A stretch of 64,000 nucleotides of DNA from Serripes groenlandicus (Eukaryota > Mollusca > Bivalvia > Cardiida > Cardiidae). Of this stretch, positions 10,691-22,057 are shown piece by piece (position 1 is the stretch's first letter; each line of letters starts with the position of its first letter). Location: NCBI GenBank assembly GCA_031761405.1, contig JASEVX010000006.1, positions 31,676,117 through 31,740,116 on the forward strand, in the 5' to 3' direction. The notes under the pieces were generated by a model. It ran no database searches. It was not told the origin of the DNA and saw only the letters and a program-made list of their open reading frames with translations. A program made the translations under genes and the position numbers.

Positions 10691-10737
10691 AGATGATGAT
10701 ATACATGTACAATATTTTCCGAGTCCTTTAACCCTTT

Positions 10738-10953
10738 ACCGCATACAACCGCCTTTTGACTCCTCTGCAGCAGACAACTTTTTAAACATTCTGGTAAAAG
10801 GAGAAACTGCTCACAATTAGCAATTTCTAATTTTGCCACAATGTTCTCAATCATATTTAATAATTGTTCTTTCATTTGTAGAGTTTCCATCTTTTTGGCT
10901 AAATGTTTTCAAAGGCGTCTGTGACAGATTTGTTGTATGTGGGAAAGGGTTAA
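10738..10953 (-). mobile_element. TTAA-family MITE, older form
   Basis: TTAA at both ends, TTGACTCCTCTGCAGCAGAC, decayed hairpin with CTCACAATTAG loop. Confidence 0.85.
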
Positions 10954-11055
10954 TTTTCTTTTACAAAAGCCTAACAAACATTGAATATCAGGTAATGACA
11001 AACTCATCCAATTTAGTAAATTTTTTTCACTTTGTCCCCTTTTTCAAATGCATCC

Positions 11056-11247
11056 TTAACCCTTTCCCATCTATAGATGCATTTTGACGCATCTGCAGCA
11101 GACAACATTTGAAAAATAGAGATTTCTCCTTTTGGCACAATATTTTCAACTCTTTTTAATAATTTAACTCTCTTTTATAGAGATTCTTCATGTTTTTGTA
11201 TAAAGGTTTTCAAAGTTGTCTGCTACAGATTTGTTGGGAAGGGTTAA
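11056..11247 (-). mobile_element. TTAA-family MITE, half hairpin
   Basis: TTAACCCTTTCCCATCTATA to GGGAAGGGTTAA; only the right hairpin arm remains. Confidence 0.82.
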
Positions 11248-11613
11248 TTTTCTTTTGCAAAAGCCTTACAAACCTTGAACATCAGGTAATTCTAAATTTA
11301 ACCATTTTAGTAACCATTTTACCGTGTCTCCTTTTTCAAATGCAACGTCTCAAATTACCCGTCATTATATAAAGGCACTGAACACCGTTTTTAACTCGAG
11401 TGGACAACCCACATCGATAGAAGGGCAGTGAAGTGTAAAACAGCCGTCATATTTAACACCGATCATCTCTAATACCATGAATGACTAAACAAGTAAAGCG
11501 TTAAGCCAGTCTTAAAGCAGTAATCACTTGCCATAACAATAAACTGGCCCACCTTATGAGCAATTAGGTTTACAAACTGACATTCAATACAGACAGATTT
11601 GAAAAAAAAAACT

Positions 11614-11845
11614 TTAACCCTTTCCCACATACAACAAATCTGCAGCAGACGACTTTGAAAACATTTAGTCAAAAATATGGAAACTCTTTATAAAAAGAAG
11701 AAATAATTTTTTTTAATAAAGCTGAAAACATTGTGGCCAAAGGAGAAATTGTTCCTTCAGATCAATTTCACATTTTGCCATAATGTTTTCAAAAGTCGTC
11801 TGCTGCAGATGCATCAGAATGCGTCTTCAGTGGGAAAGGGTTTAA
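11614..11845 (+). mobile_element. TTAA-family MITE, older form
   Basis: TTAACCCTTTCCCACATACA to GTGGGAAAGGGTTTAA; full length. Confidence 0.88.
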
Positions 11846-11856
11846 AAACAACCTAG

Positions 11857-12089
11857 TTAACCCTTTCCCTCATACGACAATTCTGCAGCAGACGACTTTG
11901 AACGTATTTTGTCAAACATAGAAAATCTCCATAATTGAATGGATAACCTATGACAACAAGTGGAAAACATTGTGGCAAAAGGAGAAATTGCATGTTTTGT
12001 GCAATTTCTTCTTTTGTCAAGTGCTATGTTTTCAAAAATCTGACTGCTGCAGAGGCGTCAGAAAGCGTCTATATGAGGGAAAGGGTTAA
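11857..12089 (+). mobile_element. TTAA-family MITE, young form
   Basis: Full length, 11 bp from the previous copy. Loop GCATGTTTTGTGC, an intermediate between GCTC and GCAC types. Confidence 0.92.
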
Positions 12090-12098
12090 CAAAGTACT

Positions 12099-12337
12099 TT
12101 AATCCCGTCCCTACATACAGACCATTTTTGGGGTCTCGGCAGCTGGTGACTTTTCATAAACATTACGGCAACAGGACCAATTATTCAAAATGTGCAATTT
12201 TCCCTTTTTTACCACAATGTTTACAACTTTATTCCATAATAATATTATCATTTACAGAGATTTTCTAACTTTTTACCCAGATGTTTCCAAGTCGTCTGCT
12301 GCACATTCAATTTATATTGTGTGTGGGAAAGGGTTAA
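12099..12337 (-). mobile_element. TTAA-family MITE, diverged
   Basis: TTAATCCCGTCCCTACATAC to GTGTGGGAAAGGGTTAA; subterminal repeat decayed to CTCGGCAGCTGGTGAC. Confidence 0.78.
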
Positions 12338-12453
12338 ATTGTGCTTCATTATCTTCTTTCAGATAAAAACGATTGTTAATTTTTAAATACTGTAAACATT
12401 AAAAAAAACTCCTAAGAAAATAAGATAAAATCTATTGGAAATGAAATTATAAT

Positions 12454-12671
12454 TTAACCCTTTCACTCATACGACAATTCTGCAGCAGACGACTTAGAAC
12501 ATATTTTGTCAAAAAAACGAAAATCTCTAAAATTGACTGGATAACCTATGACATTGTGGCAAAAGGAGAAATTGCTCGTTTTAAGCAATTTCTCCTTTTG
12601 TCACTATATATATGTTTTTAAAAAGTCGCTGCAAAGGCGTCAGAAAGCGTCTATGTGAGGGTAAGGGTTAA
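12454..12671 (+). mobile_element. TTAA-family MITE, young form
   Basis: TTAACCCTTTCACTCATACG to GTGAGGGTAAGGGTTAA. The AAAAGTGGAAAA spacer is missing. Confidence 0.88.
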
Positions 12672-12779
12672 GAAACTTCTGTAAACCAGTATCTGTTTGG
12701 ATCCTTAGCATATTTACATATGTGTGAAAAACATGTCAAGATTGGTATTTCCTACAGCATCGCTCATGCCTATGCATAA

Positions 12780-13045
12780 CATATCAGACGCCTCGGTTTT
12801 GTGTTGGTAGAGCGTTCACCTCGAGTGCGGGATGTCCTCGGTTCGATCCACAGCCACGTCATACCAAAGTCTTTAAAAAAAGGTAGTAATGGCTGCCCTC
12901 CTTGGGGTTCAGGGTTGCGGGGAAAGCATAACCCCTGACTGGCTGGTGTCAGGATAAATTGACTAGTAGTACTGGTAACTTATCCAGGAAGCACCGTGAT
13001 ATAACTAAAAATGTGTTGAAAGTGGCGTAAAGAACCAACATTCAA
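12780..13045 (+). mobile_element. tRNA-derived SINE, second family
   Basis: A box TGTTGGTAGAGCGTTCACC and B box GGTTCGATCCA, then CTGGCTGGTGTCAGGATAAA, CTGGTAACTTATCCAGGAAG and ACCGTGATATAAC..GAAAGTGGCGTAAAG. Confidence 0.8.
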
Positions 13046-13367
13046 TTCAATTCATGCATTCATGTCAAGATCAAGTAATTACTCCCCATCTCTCCCATTG
13101 TGAACAAGTTTGAACTGCGACAAACTGCGCTCCTACCATGAACTGAATGACCGTGTTCATGCCTTTATTTGATAACAAAAGAAAACAATTGACAGGAATT
13201 TTCAAAACAATTGTATTTCATATGACATACATTTATAACAAATCATGTCACATCAACTCAGTTGGATGCGTTACATTGGTGAAGTGTCTTAGTGCAAGAA
13301 TAAAGTCAAGTTTTGCCTTGTAATAAAATAAATACATAAAACTTAATAGTACATATTGTATTATAAC

Positions 13368-13545
13368 TCAATCCCACATAATAGGGGCTTTATAAATGAA
13401 AGTTTAATTAATGAACACAGTTGAAAACATTGTGGCAAATGGTAAAATTACTCATCATGATCAATTATTTCTCATTTAGCCACAATATTTTCAAAAGTCG
13501 TCTGCTGCAAAAGTATCATAAATGTGACTGCAGTCGGGAGAGAGT
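13368..13545 (+). mobile_element. TTAA-family MITE, decayed
   Basis: CTCAATCCCACATAATAGG, GTTGAAAACATTGTGGCAAA, AAAAGTCGTCTGCTGCAAA; termini lost. Confidence 0.6.
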
Positions 13546-13629
13546 TCTTTAATCTGCTATTTATTCATATAACCATAGAAAGTTGTGTGGTCAAGTAAGA
13601 ACTCTAGATACTTGGGAGTTTTGCGTGTT

Positions 13630-13750
13630 CTAAAATCCGTATTGAGACGATTCTTTTGAGTACCCACATCATAGGGTTTGGTTGTATGATAAGAGAGATA
13701 TTGTGGGGAAAAGAGCTGAATACTCCTCCTTATAAATCTGGACAAGTCCA
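13630..13750 (+). repeat. Dispersed GAGTACCCACATCATAGGG repeat
   Basis: TCTTTTGAGTACCCACATCA, then GATATTGTGGGGAAAAGAGC and CTCCTCCTTAT. Six other copies are in the window. Ends not defined. Confidence 0.6.
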
Positions 13751-14091
13751 CAAAATACATCTGTTACAGAGTAAGATGAATCTGCTTCCAGGATCACATT
13801 TAATTGTCTTTTGGGACTATTAGGTTTAGAACTCACAGAGAGCTTGTTTAAGGACCCGCCAAATTGCTTGAGTAGTTTACTGCACATTATGAATCACCAA
13901 TAATGCACGGACATGCAGTATAAATTATTCCCAGTTCAACGCTGGCTGACAGAGAGTGCGTGGTCAGTAGGCAGAAAACCTGCCCCCAGTTTTCTCTTTT
14001 AATAGAAGCGACCCTTTTCTCCTTATATATTTTCTTGTCATCAGATGCTTTGAAATTAAGAGTGACAAAACCATCATTTAAGAGAAAGGGT

Positions 14092-14320
14092 TGACCCTTT
14101 CCCACATATAGATGCACTTTGACGCAATAGCAGAAGACGGCTTTTTGAAAACATGGCAACAAAAGAAGAAATTGCTCAAAACGAGCAATTTCTCCTTTTG
14201 TCACCATGTTTTCAACTCTTTTCAATTATTGTTCTTTCATTTAAAGGGATTTTCTGTGCTTTTGCCTTGTTGTTTTCAAAGTCTTCTGCTGCAGATTTAT
14301 TGCATGTGGGAAAGGGTTAA
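14092..14320 (-). mobile_element. TTAA-family MITE
   Basis: TTGACCCTTTCCCACATATA to GTGGGAAAGGGTTAA; GCTCAAAACGAGC loop. Shares TTAA 14317-14320 with the next copy. Confidence 0.88.
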
Positions 14321-14546
14321 CCCTTTCCCTCATATAGACGCTTTCTGACGCCTCTGCAGCAGACGGCTTTTTGAAAACATAGTGATAAAAGAAGAAATTG
14401 CACAAAACGTGCAATTTCTCCTTTTGCCACAATGTTTACCACTTTTTGTCATAGGTTATCCATTCAGTTATGGAGATTTTCTATGTTTTGACAAAATACG
14501 TTCAAAGTCGTCTGCTGCAGAATTGTCGTATGCGGGAAAGGGTTAA
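14317..14546 (-). mobile_element. TTAA-family MITE, young form
   Basis: Full length, GCACAAAACGTGC loop, right TIR ATGCGGGAAAGGG. Confidence 0.92.
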
Positions 14547-14739
14547 CTGGGAAATCCTTGTGAACCAATTAGAAGCCTCTTGCCCCCTTTGAAGGTTTTG
14601 TGTCTGAGATGGCCGGGGAAGTTCAACCTCTTTAATTAAGGAACTCAGACAAATGATGCCTTTCATGTCATTAGAAAAATCTCTATGCAGTGAAAGGGCA
14701 CCTGAAGAGATATTAACCTTTCCTTTATAAGGAATTTAA

Positions 14740-14967
14740 TAACCCTTTCCCACATACAGCAAATCTGCAGCAGGTGTCTTGAAAACCATGTCGGCAAGAA
14801 TAAGGAAAATCTCTATACAATGAATGTATCATTATTGAATAGAGTTGAAAACATTGTGTCAATAGGAGAAGTTTCTGATGAGCAATTTCTTCTTGTGTCA
14901 CAACATTTTCAAAAAGTGTCTTACTCAGAATGCATCAAAATGTGTCTGCAAGTGAGAAAGTTTCTTT
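14740..14967 (+). mobile_element. TTAA-family MITE, older form
   Basis: AATAACCCTTTCCCACATAC, CTGCAGCAGGTGTCTTG, hairpin with TCTGATGAGCAATTTC; right end GTGAGAAAGTTTCTTTAA. Confidence 0.75.
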
Positions 14968-15052
14968 AAACATTAATCAGAAATAATAAACCTTAAGCCT
15001 ACTGATTCTGTCTGGAGTCTCAATGTCCTTTACATGCAATTTTGCAGTTTTG

Positions 15053-15126
15053 TTAACCCTTTCCCCACACACAATTAAGAAATCTGCAGCAGACGACTTT
15101 GATTTGGTGTATGTGGGAAAGGGTAA
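15053..15126 (+). mobile_element. TTAA-family MITE, 74-bp deletion derivative
   Basis: Both TIRs (TTAACCCTTTCCCCACACAC, GTATGTGGGAAAGGGTAAA) and one CTGCAGCAGACGACTTTG; the whole centre is gone. Confidence 0.82.
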
Positions 15127-15569
15127 ATACAGCAGTGTCGAAAGGAGCATGAGTCAACTGCCAATACTTCAAAGCATGACGGATGGACGGACAGACAGAC
15201 GATGGAGAAGTGATTCCAGTATGCGTCACCTTGTCCAAGCAGGCAACATAAAAATCTTCTTATTGAATCATTTGTGATTCAGAGAGAAAAGAACTATGTG
15301 TAACAATACCAGCATCGTAAATTCTTGGTTGGTTTACCTAAGGGAGTCATTATATGACAGCGTCTGACCAAGTTATCATGTAAATCTACAAAACCCATGG
15401 CACACACAACCCTACATTGCAAGGTCTATGTAATAGGCAGGGAAGTTTTAATAATCAGAGTATTGTCATCATCCCTACTCATAATAATAACAGCACTGGA
15501 AAAATGTACTTATTTTCTCTCAGGTACCTTTCCTGTCAATTCTTAACTGCTTTCATCAATAACTATATC

Positions 15570-15793
15570 TTAACCCTTTCCCTCATATAGACGCTTTCTG
15601 ACACCTCTGCAGCCGACGTCTTTTTCAAAACATAGTGACAAAAGAAGAAATTGCTCAAAACAAGCCATTTCTCCTTTTGCCGCAATGTTTTCCATTTTTA
15701 GTCATAATCCATTCAATTATAGAGATTTTCTATTTTTTGACAAAATATGTTTAGTCGTCTGCTGCAAAATTTTCGTATGAGGGAAAGGGTTAA
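15570..15793 (-). mobile_element. TTAA-family MITE, young form
   Basis: Full length; loop GCTCAAAACAAGCC. Shares TTAA 15790-15793 with the next copy. Confidence 0.9.
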
Positions 15794-16237
15794 ACCTTTC
15801 CCAGACACAGACGCACGCATTTTGGCGCATCTGCAACAGACAACCTTTGAAAACATTTTGGTAATTTAGGAAAGTTCGAGAGCTTGGCGTGAAACGAAAT
15901 AAAAACCTATTTTGAAAACCCTGGTTTAGGGTCAATTTTGACACCTTTGTAAACAATGCGTATTTAGGAACGAGCAATGGCACCTAAATTTCCATTGTTT
16001 ACAAAGAAAAATGATTTAACACTTATAAAGACTTTATGGTGAGGTGATTAACCTTGGTAAAAAAATACCAATTTTAGTTACAACCGTTTCACGCCAAGCC
16101 CTTGAGTTCACCTCTTGTCACAATGTACTCAACTCTTTTCAATATATAAATTCTTATCATAATAGATTTTCCATATTTTGACCCAATCTTTAATGAAGTT
16201 GTCTACAGCAGATTTCCTGAATATGGGGAAGGATTGA
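15790..16237 (-). mobile_element. TTAA-family MITE split by a TIR element
   Basis: TTAAACCTTTCCCAGACACA, CATTTTGGCGCATCTGCAAC, then the 218-bp insert, then CTTGTCACAATGTACTCAAC and TATGGGGAAGGATTGAA. Confidence 0.72.
15882..16099. mobile_element. 218-bp TIR element, GCTTGGCGTGAAACG ends
   Basis: Perfect 15-bp inverted ends plus an internal inverted repeat CTTTGTAAACAATG / CATTGTTTACAAAG (15951, 15998). Inserted in a MITE (15790-16237). Flanking TTCGAG and CTTGAG suggest a decayed target duplication. Confidence 0.72.
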
Positions 16238-16424
16238 ACAGATCTCTTTTCTCAGTTTCATTACTAAGCTGTGATAGAGATATATGGAGCAGCCCTTTCT
16301 CATATTATGTATACAGGCTTTCTCTCATACAATTTTCACACCAAGGCAACAGGCTTCTTCTCCGAAATATTCATTTGAACCTTTTTGCAAAACAATGTAT
16401 GCTGATCCAAATAACATGCACACA

Positions 16425-16641
16425 TTTTTACGCATCTGAAGCAAACAAATTTGTTAATCATTGTGGCAACATTAGAAATTTATTATAATGATCATTTTCT
16501 CCTTTTGCAACAATGTTTTCAACTTTATTCAATAACTTCACTTTCATTTATAAAGATTTTCCATATTTTTGCTTGGTTTTCTTCCAAGTTGTCAATATAA
16601 ATATTGCAAATATTGCAGATATTATGTATGTGGGAAAGGTA
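16425..16641 (-). mobile_element. TTAA-family MITE, decayed
   Basis: TTTTACGCATCTGAAGCAAA, hairpin remnant ATTATAATGATC, right end TATGTATGTGGGAAAGGTAA. Confidence 0.55.
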
Positions 16642-16934
16642 AAAAAAAGTTGCATTAAAAGCAAACAAATTCTATACTTCATATTTCACTTAACAAGTGG
16701 GCCATGATGGTCCTCAGGATCCCTCACCTGAATTTTTTTTTTTAATGGCAACCTCAATAACTCATTTTGATGTAAGCTAATAATGCAAGATGCCCAAGAG
16801 GACCAATGCCACAACAGGAAATAACCCAAACCCTATGGTGTCTGTCTTTTATCAAATTAATATGACTAATTACATGGTCACCATGTATCAGTTAGTTTTT
16901 CATAAAGAGTAAAACAGACCCAGCCCTTTTGGTC

Positions 16935-16990
16935 TTTCTTTTGAGTACCCACGGCATAGGCCATAGGGTTACGGGGTCAAATATGGATTT
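16935..16990 (+). repeat. Dispersed GAGTACCCAC repeat, partial
   Basis: CTTTTGAGTACCCACGGCAT, then CATAGGGTTACGGGG; the right part is not recognisable. Confidence 0.5.
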
Positions 16991-17156
16991 TAGAAAATGC
17001 AAAACATGTTATGTAGACCTCTGAATTTATTACAAATGAGATGTTTTTTTGTTTTATTTGAACCAAGTCCAAAAATAGCAACACCTCAAGTTATGGGTTA
17101 TGTGTATCTAATAGTTATGTTCAGTGTTCAGGAAAAAGCATTACACTTAACCCTTT

Positions 17157-17376
17157 CCCTCATACGACAATTCTGCAGCAGACGACTTTGAACATATTTT
17201 GTTCAAACATAGAAAATCTATATAATTGAATGGATGATCTATGACTTAAAGTGGAAAACATTGTGACAAAAGGAGAAATTGCACCTTTTGTGCAATTTCT
17301 TCTTTTGTCACTATGTTTTCAAATAGCCGTCTGATGCAGAGGCGTCAGAAAGCGTCTATATGAGAGAAAGGGTTAA
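17157..17376 (+). mobile_element. TTAA-family MITE, young form
   Basis: Full length, loop GCACCTTTTGTGC, right TIR ATGAGAGAAAGGGTTAA. Confidence 0.92.
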
Positions 17377-17452
17377 TCCGATATTGTGTTTATTGAGAGC
17401 AGCTAAAACTGTCACAAAATATGCCTGTCAAGGCTTTAATTATGTTGTTGAA

Positions 17453-17635
17453 TAAACCCTTCCCGAATTTAAAAGAAATTTGCAGCAGACAAAAATAAGT
17501 ATGTAGGTATACATATGTAAATAGATACATGTCAAATATCTCAAATTGAAAGTAGAATTATTGTACAGAATTGAAAACATTGTGGCAGAAGTAGAAATTG
17601 ACCAACATTTGATGTATACATGTGGGAAAGGGTTA
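17453..17635 (+). mobile_element. TTAA-family MITE, decayed
   Basis: ATAAACCCTTCCCGAATTTA, TTTGCAGCAGACAAAAATA, GAATTGAAAACATTGTGGCA, ACATGTGGGAAAGGGTTA. Confidence 0.6.
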
Positions 17636-18026
17636 CTATCTTAGCTGCTATAGCTCACCATTCACAACAAAATGTACCTACATTTCACCATTTGTTGGAT
17701 ATGTCCAAAAACTAATTGTTGGTAATTTACTTTTGGGTATTCAAGTGTCCTCACAAGAGGACACTTATGATTCAAGTACATGTCCATAGACATATATTGG
17801 GTAGACAACTACTGGATAGTTGTACAGAAAAGTTGACCGTCTGAACTTGCATGTAAGCTTTGAAGTCCAACAGCTGCATTATAGCTACAGTGTATCCTAG
17901 AACCTCATTTTTTTCTAACAGTCAGTAGATTATGGACACCAATAGGAGCAAAGAAGATTCATATCAACTTGTAATTTGAGATTGAATGGCTGAATCAAGA
18001 CATTTTAAGTTAAGCACATGGCAGAT

Positions 18027-18161
18027 GACCTCTACAAATTGGTGCAGTTTGTTTACGAGACTGATCAAGCGTGATAACAAATGGTCATCTGACAGCAAAC
18101 AATGGCTTTCATCTCTGTTTGACCAGAATAAATTACTACAAGAACTGTCAGATGACAGTTG
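18027..18161 (+). CDS. Possible terminal exon or gene fragment, unrecognised
   Basis: After GGCAG at 18018-18022 there is an overlapping frame ending KWSSDSKQWLSSLFDQNK.. before a TGA near 18161. Residue use is protein-like and the block lies between MITE copies in otherwise non-repetitive sequence. A second frame here starting MADDLYKLVQFVYETDQA also looks protein-like, so a frameshifted fragment is equally possible. The minus strand is open too. No family is recognised. Confidence 0.2.
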
Positions 18162-18259
18162 ATGGTTGACTGCTTGCAATAGATTTTTTTTATATTATAT
18201 TTTTGACATACAAGTTCCACAGCAGTTCTATGGCATTAAAGGAAAAGTATTCTACATGC

Positions 18260-18405
18260 TTTAAACCCTTTCCCTCATACGACAAATCTGCAGCAGACGA
18301 CTTTGAACATATTTTGTCAAAAAAATTAGAAAATCTCTATAATTGAATGGACAACATTAAAATGTCTAAAAGTGGAAAACATTGTGGCAAAAGGTGAAAT
18401 TGCCG
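18260..18405 (+). mobile_element. TTAA-family MITE, left half
   Basis: TTTAAACCCTTTCCCTCATA to the first hairpin arm; right half missing. Confidence 0.75.
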
Positions 18406-18437
18406 ATTCCAACTTGTTTTTTCCCCTTGGACATGCA

Positions 18438-18651
18438 TTAAACCCTTTCCCACATATAGACGCTTTCTGACTCCTCTGCAGCAGGCGGCTTTAGAAATCA
18501 TTGTTGCAAAAGGAGAAGTTGCTCATTATGAGCGATATTTCCATTTGCCACAATGATTTAAACTCTGTCACTTATTGAGATTTTCTATACTTAGGACTTG
18601 ATCATTTCAAAGTTGTCTGCTGCAGATTTATTGTAAGTGGGAAAGGGTTAA
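18438..18651 (-). mobile_element. TTAA-family MITE, older form
   Basis: TTAAACCCTTTCCCACATAT to GTGGGAAAGGGTTAA; loop GCTCATTATGAGC. Confidence 0.87.
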
Positions 18652-18767
18652 TCTATATCCGAGTTCCTAATTTTACAAAAGGCAATGTAGGAAAAGTGTA
18701 GCTTTAAGGAAACTAAGGAGCTATGGTTCTTGGACTCCGCACTTCCTCCCAGGCAGACTGCCTTCTA

Positions 18768-18993
18768 TGAACCCTTTCCCACCTGCAGACGCATTTTGAC
18801 GCAATAGCAGCAGACGACTTTTGAAAACATTGTGGCCAAAGGTGAAATTTGCTCATGATGAGCTGAATTTACCATTGGCCTGATTTTTTCAACTTTATTT
18901 AACAATAAACATCTTTTATGGGGATTTATCAGGTTTTTGTCACTATTATCAAAGTCGTCTGCTGCAGATTTGTTGCATGGGGGAAAGGGTTAA
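18768..18993 (-). mobile_element. TTAA-family MITE, older form
   Basis: TGAACCCTTTCCCACCTGCA to GGGGGAAAGGGTTAA; loop CTCATGATGAG. Confidence 0.85.
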
Positions 18994-19157
18994 CCTATGA
19001 AATTTCACTTTAATACCTACAATTCAACAATAATTATGTTCCGAAAAACACTTCTTTCCACAAAAAGGGAGATAATCTTGCAATTAAGGAAGCGAGAATT
19101 TTACATCTTGGACTCTGCACCTTCTCTGGTTGCTTGCTGTCTATGAATATGTTTAAT

Positions 19158-19366
19158 TTAACCCTTTCTAACAGTCCACAACAAATCTGCAGCAGACCAC
19201 ACTTCAAAAACATCTATAGACTAAAATATGGAACATTTTATTTAAGTTGAAACAAAATAATTTGATAGGGTTAAAATAATTTTGGCAAAAAGGAGAATTT
19301 ACTGATTAATAGCAATTTCGGCTTTTGCCAGAAATATTTCAAAAGTTGCCTGCTTCAGATGTGTCT
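19158..19366 (+). mobile_element. TTAA-family MITE, right end missing
   Basis: TTAACCCTTTCTAACAGTCC through a decayed hairpin to GATGTGTC; then unrelated DNA. Confidence 0.7.
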
Positions 19367-19379
19367 TTTTGGTAGACTT

Positions 19380-20280
19380 GCGCATGCGCAGAGGCTGCCA
19401 TAGTCATAGTGAGTTTGAAGTCACGTGATGTATATGCCCTTCACCACCAACAATAAAGTGCAATTTTTGGTTTGACTAATTTACGAATGCTCACAAAAGC
19501 AAACATAGAGTAACGAAAAAAAATCCGATTATTCAAGCTTATAATAGAAAATAACAAGTCTTGTAAGTGTAAATATCATATTTAAAGTGTACACAATTAT
19601 TTAGATATCACTACGCCAATATAGCACTGCACCGCGCAATTACCCTTTGTAAATTGTAACCCTTTTTTCCCTCTCGGCAGAGATGTAAACACCCACTCGC
19701 CCGCTAGCATAAGCGAGTGGAATGAAGGATCGGCTAGTACGAAATTCTAGGCGCTAGTCCATACATATTCGTTCATGTCCTTATTCATAAAGATAGTATG
19801 CATTGCTAAGCCTTTTCTTTCTCTTTCTCTCAGTCCATCTATTCATTCCTTCGACAACGAATTCATTTTGGATAGGTGCTTTCGACAAGGTCCGCGTCTA
19901 AAGAAACAAATTTCATCAAATGATTTGAGCGCTTTAAATCACTTGTTTATAAAGCGTTTAGAATACTTTGATTATAATAGGCAGAACGAATAACGAATAA
20001 ATCTTGCAAGAAATCGATCATTTCTTTCGGCCAAAATCAGGTAAATGACCCGCGGATATTGGTTGTTACAACATAACTGATTCATCCTTTTGATTTTGAC
20101 GCGATCAAGATTTTGACGCGATTATTTCGTTCATATCTAGTTGATTACTAACAGATGACTAAGTTGATGATGGAAAGAACATTAACAAGTTAAGTTAAGC
20201 TAAAACATGCACAGGCAGGCGAGTGTTTCATTAGGATAAGTGCAACACTCAATTCCCAATCCTGCTTGCCCTTTAACAAA
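19380..20280. other. Unassigned, repeat-poor stretch
   Basis: Contains GCGCATGCGC at 19381 and a hairpin CCACTCGC..GCGAGTGG (19693-19720). The 72-codon frame at 19775-19993 has a serine/leucine-rich start and no recognisable motif. Confidence 0.3.
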
Positions 20281-20284
20281 TCAC

Positions 20285-20500
20285 AACCCACCCCACAATA
20301 TAAAAACTCTGCAGCAGACGAATTAAAAAAAATCTGAGCAAAGATACAGAAAATCACATTTATTGGAAGTGTAATCATTGAATATAGTTGAAAACATTGT
20401 TGCAAAAGGAGAAAGCTTGTTATGAGCAATTCTTCTTCTCTGCATCAATGTTTTCAATAGTCGTCGGCTGTAATTACGTATGCAAGTGGGAAAGGTTTAA
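20285..20500 (+). mobile_element. TTAA-family MITE, decayed left end
   Basis: AACTCTGCAGCAGACGAATT, loop GCTTGTTATGAGC, right end CAAGTGGGAAAGGTTTAA. Confidence 0.68.
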
Positions 20501-20504
20501 ATAA

Positions 20505-21020
20505 GAAACACTTTTTCAAATGATAGTCAGTTGGCTATTCTAGTATATAATGTCCGTCTTAAATAATAATGACAAAACTTTCAAAAAACAAGAAAAAGAT
20601 TTTTTACAATTTAATTGAAAACATATTTATTCAAAGTTGGGAAAGTTGTCCCTTTCCGTGCTTTTTTTATGAGTTCAAATCACAAGCAAAACTTATGGGA
20701 CAGAGTTGACAAATAACACATTGACACAATTTCAGATTTAGGCTTTGTTTCTGTCAAACTGCTGAAGAAGACAACACTGAGACACACATTTTGATTAAAA
20801 GTTTATTTAAAAAAAGGAATAATTTTATTTATGATAAACAACATTACAATGATGGTGTAGAAAAATACATGTCAACAATACATTTTTCAATTTGTACATT
20901 CATTGCACAGACCAAATCTTAGCAAGTTTGCAATTATGGACCTCTCAGCACCATTTTTTTCTCAATTCATTACTTCTTGGCAGGATTTTACTGCTAATAT
21001 TGATGATTTTTTTTTATTTT
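20505..21020. other. Unassigned, AT-rich
   Basis: No element ends, tRNA boxes or protein-like frame seen. Confidence 0.3.
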
Positions 21021-21021
21021 T

Positions 21022-21170
21022 GGCCGGATTGCTCTAGCAATTCCGGTCTATAGATTGGCGATGTCTGTCTCTCCGTCTGTCTGTTCGTCAACATTTTGGT
21101 TAAAGTTTCAGGTTGAGGCAAAATCTCAGCACTGGTTACACACTTGAAACTTTGCCTGAAGGTAACCGGT
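21022..21170 (-). mobile_element. Pearl-like element end, minus strand
   Basis: Hairpin CCGGATTGCTCTAGCAATTC (21024-21047), then the complement of an ACRG tract (21064-21090), then a core TTTCAGGTTGAGGCAAAATC. The same three parts occur in reverse order at 37317-37535. Confidence 0.7.
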
Positions 21171-21239
21171 AAAATAAATATTCATATATGCACTTCTGTA
21201 TCTCTTCTTAAACGATCGCAATTCTACCTTCAGTACTTT

Positions 21240-21330
21240 GTACTTTGATTCTTCTTTGGTTAGATGTTATGAGAGATATTGTGGGTAAAAGAGCTGTATA
21301 CTCCTCCTTATCTGGACCTTCGCATAATGA
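21240..21330 (+). repeat. Dispersed GAGTACCCAC repeat, right part
   Basis: GAGATATTGTGGGTAAAAGA then GCTGTATACTCCTCCTTATC; the GAGTACCCAC start is missing. Confidence 0.5.
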
Positions 21331-21659
21331 TGGCATAGCCATTCTTGAGTTTTGTCTAAGAGACTTAATTATGTGGCCAAAATGTGATGCCAAAAATATC
21401 ATGAATGCTTAGGAGTTAATTTTCCAGAACTAATTGGAGAGAACAATAGGAATATTGATACATTATGTCAGTGTTTATCATACATAAAAATAACCTCTGG
21501 ATCTTCAGTATTTGACCTTCCTGTCATGTAAATATGATCTCTGTCTATTTTCTATAGAAAACATGAGAAGTGAGATACCTGTTACTGCCATTGAAAACGT
21601 TTGTTTTCTTGGAGGGAAGATTCAGAAGCCTTATATATATATAGTATATTGCTCTATTA

Positions 21660-21766
21660 TAACTTCACTTTTTATTACAATCTTTTCAACTATATTCAAT
21701 AATAGTTCTTTCATTAATAAATATATTCAAATGCTGCAGATTTGCTGCATGCGGGAAAGGGTTATT
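21660..21766 (-). mobile_element. TTAA-family MITE, right part
   Basis: CAACTATATTCAATAATAG, ATGCTGCAGATTTGCTGCAT, GCGGGAAAGGGTTA. Confidence 0.62.
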
Positions 21767-22057
21767 ATAGTTTGTTTATCAAGAGAGCCGGAATTAATCT
21801 ACCGCCTCGTGACAAAGCAAAATAAGTTACCCAGTACCCTCTGTTGTAAGGTTTTTAAACTGATCATATCAGGCAAAACAGCCCCAAACCCCAGGCTGCC
21901 ATGTTTGATGATATAATATCAAATAGTTCTGCAAAATATTTTATAATTAAGGCAATGGTTTCCGAGTAAAAGATATTTGAAGTTTGCACTTTGGCTATAA
22001 AAGATGAAATTGCCCCCCATCAAGTAGCTTAAAATCAGACAAGTGGTTTCTGAGGAA

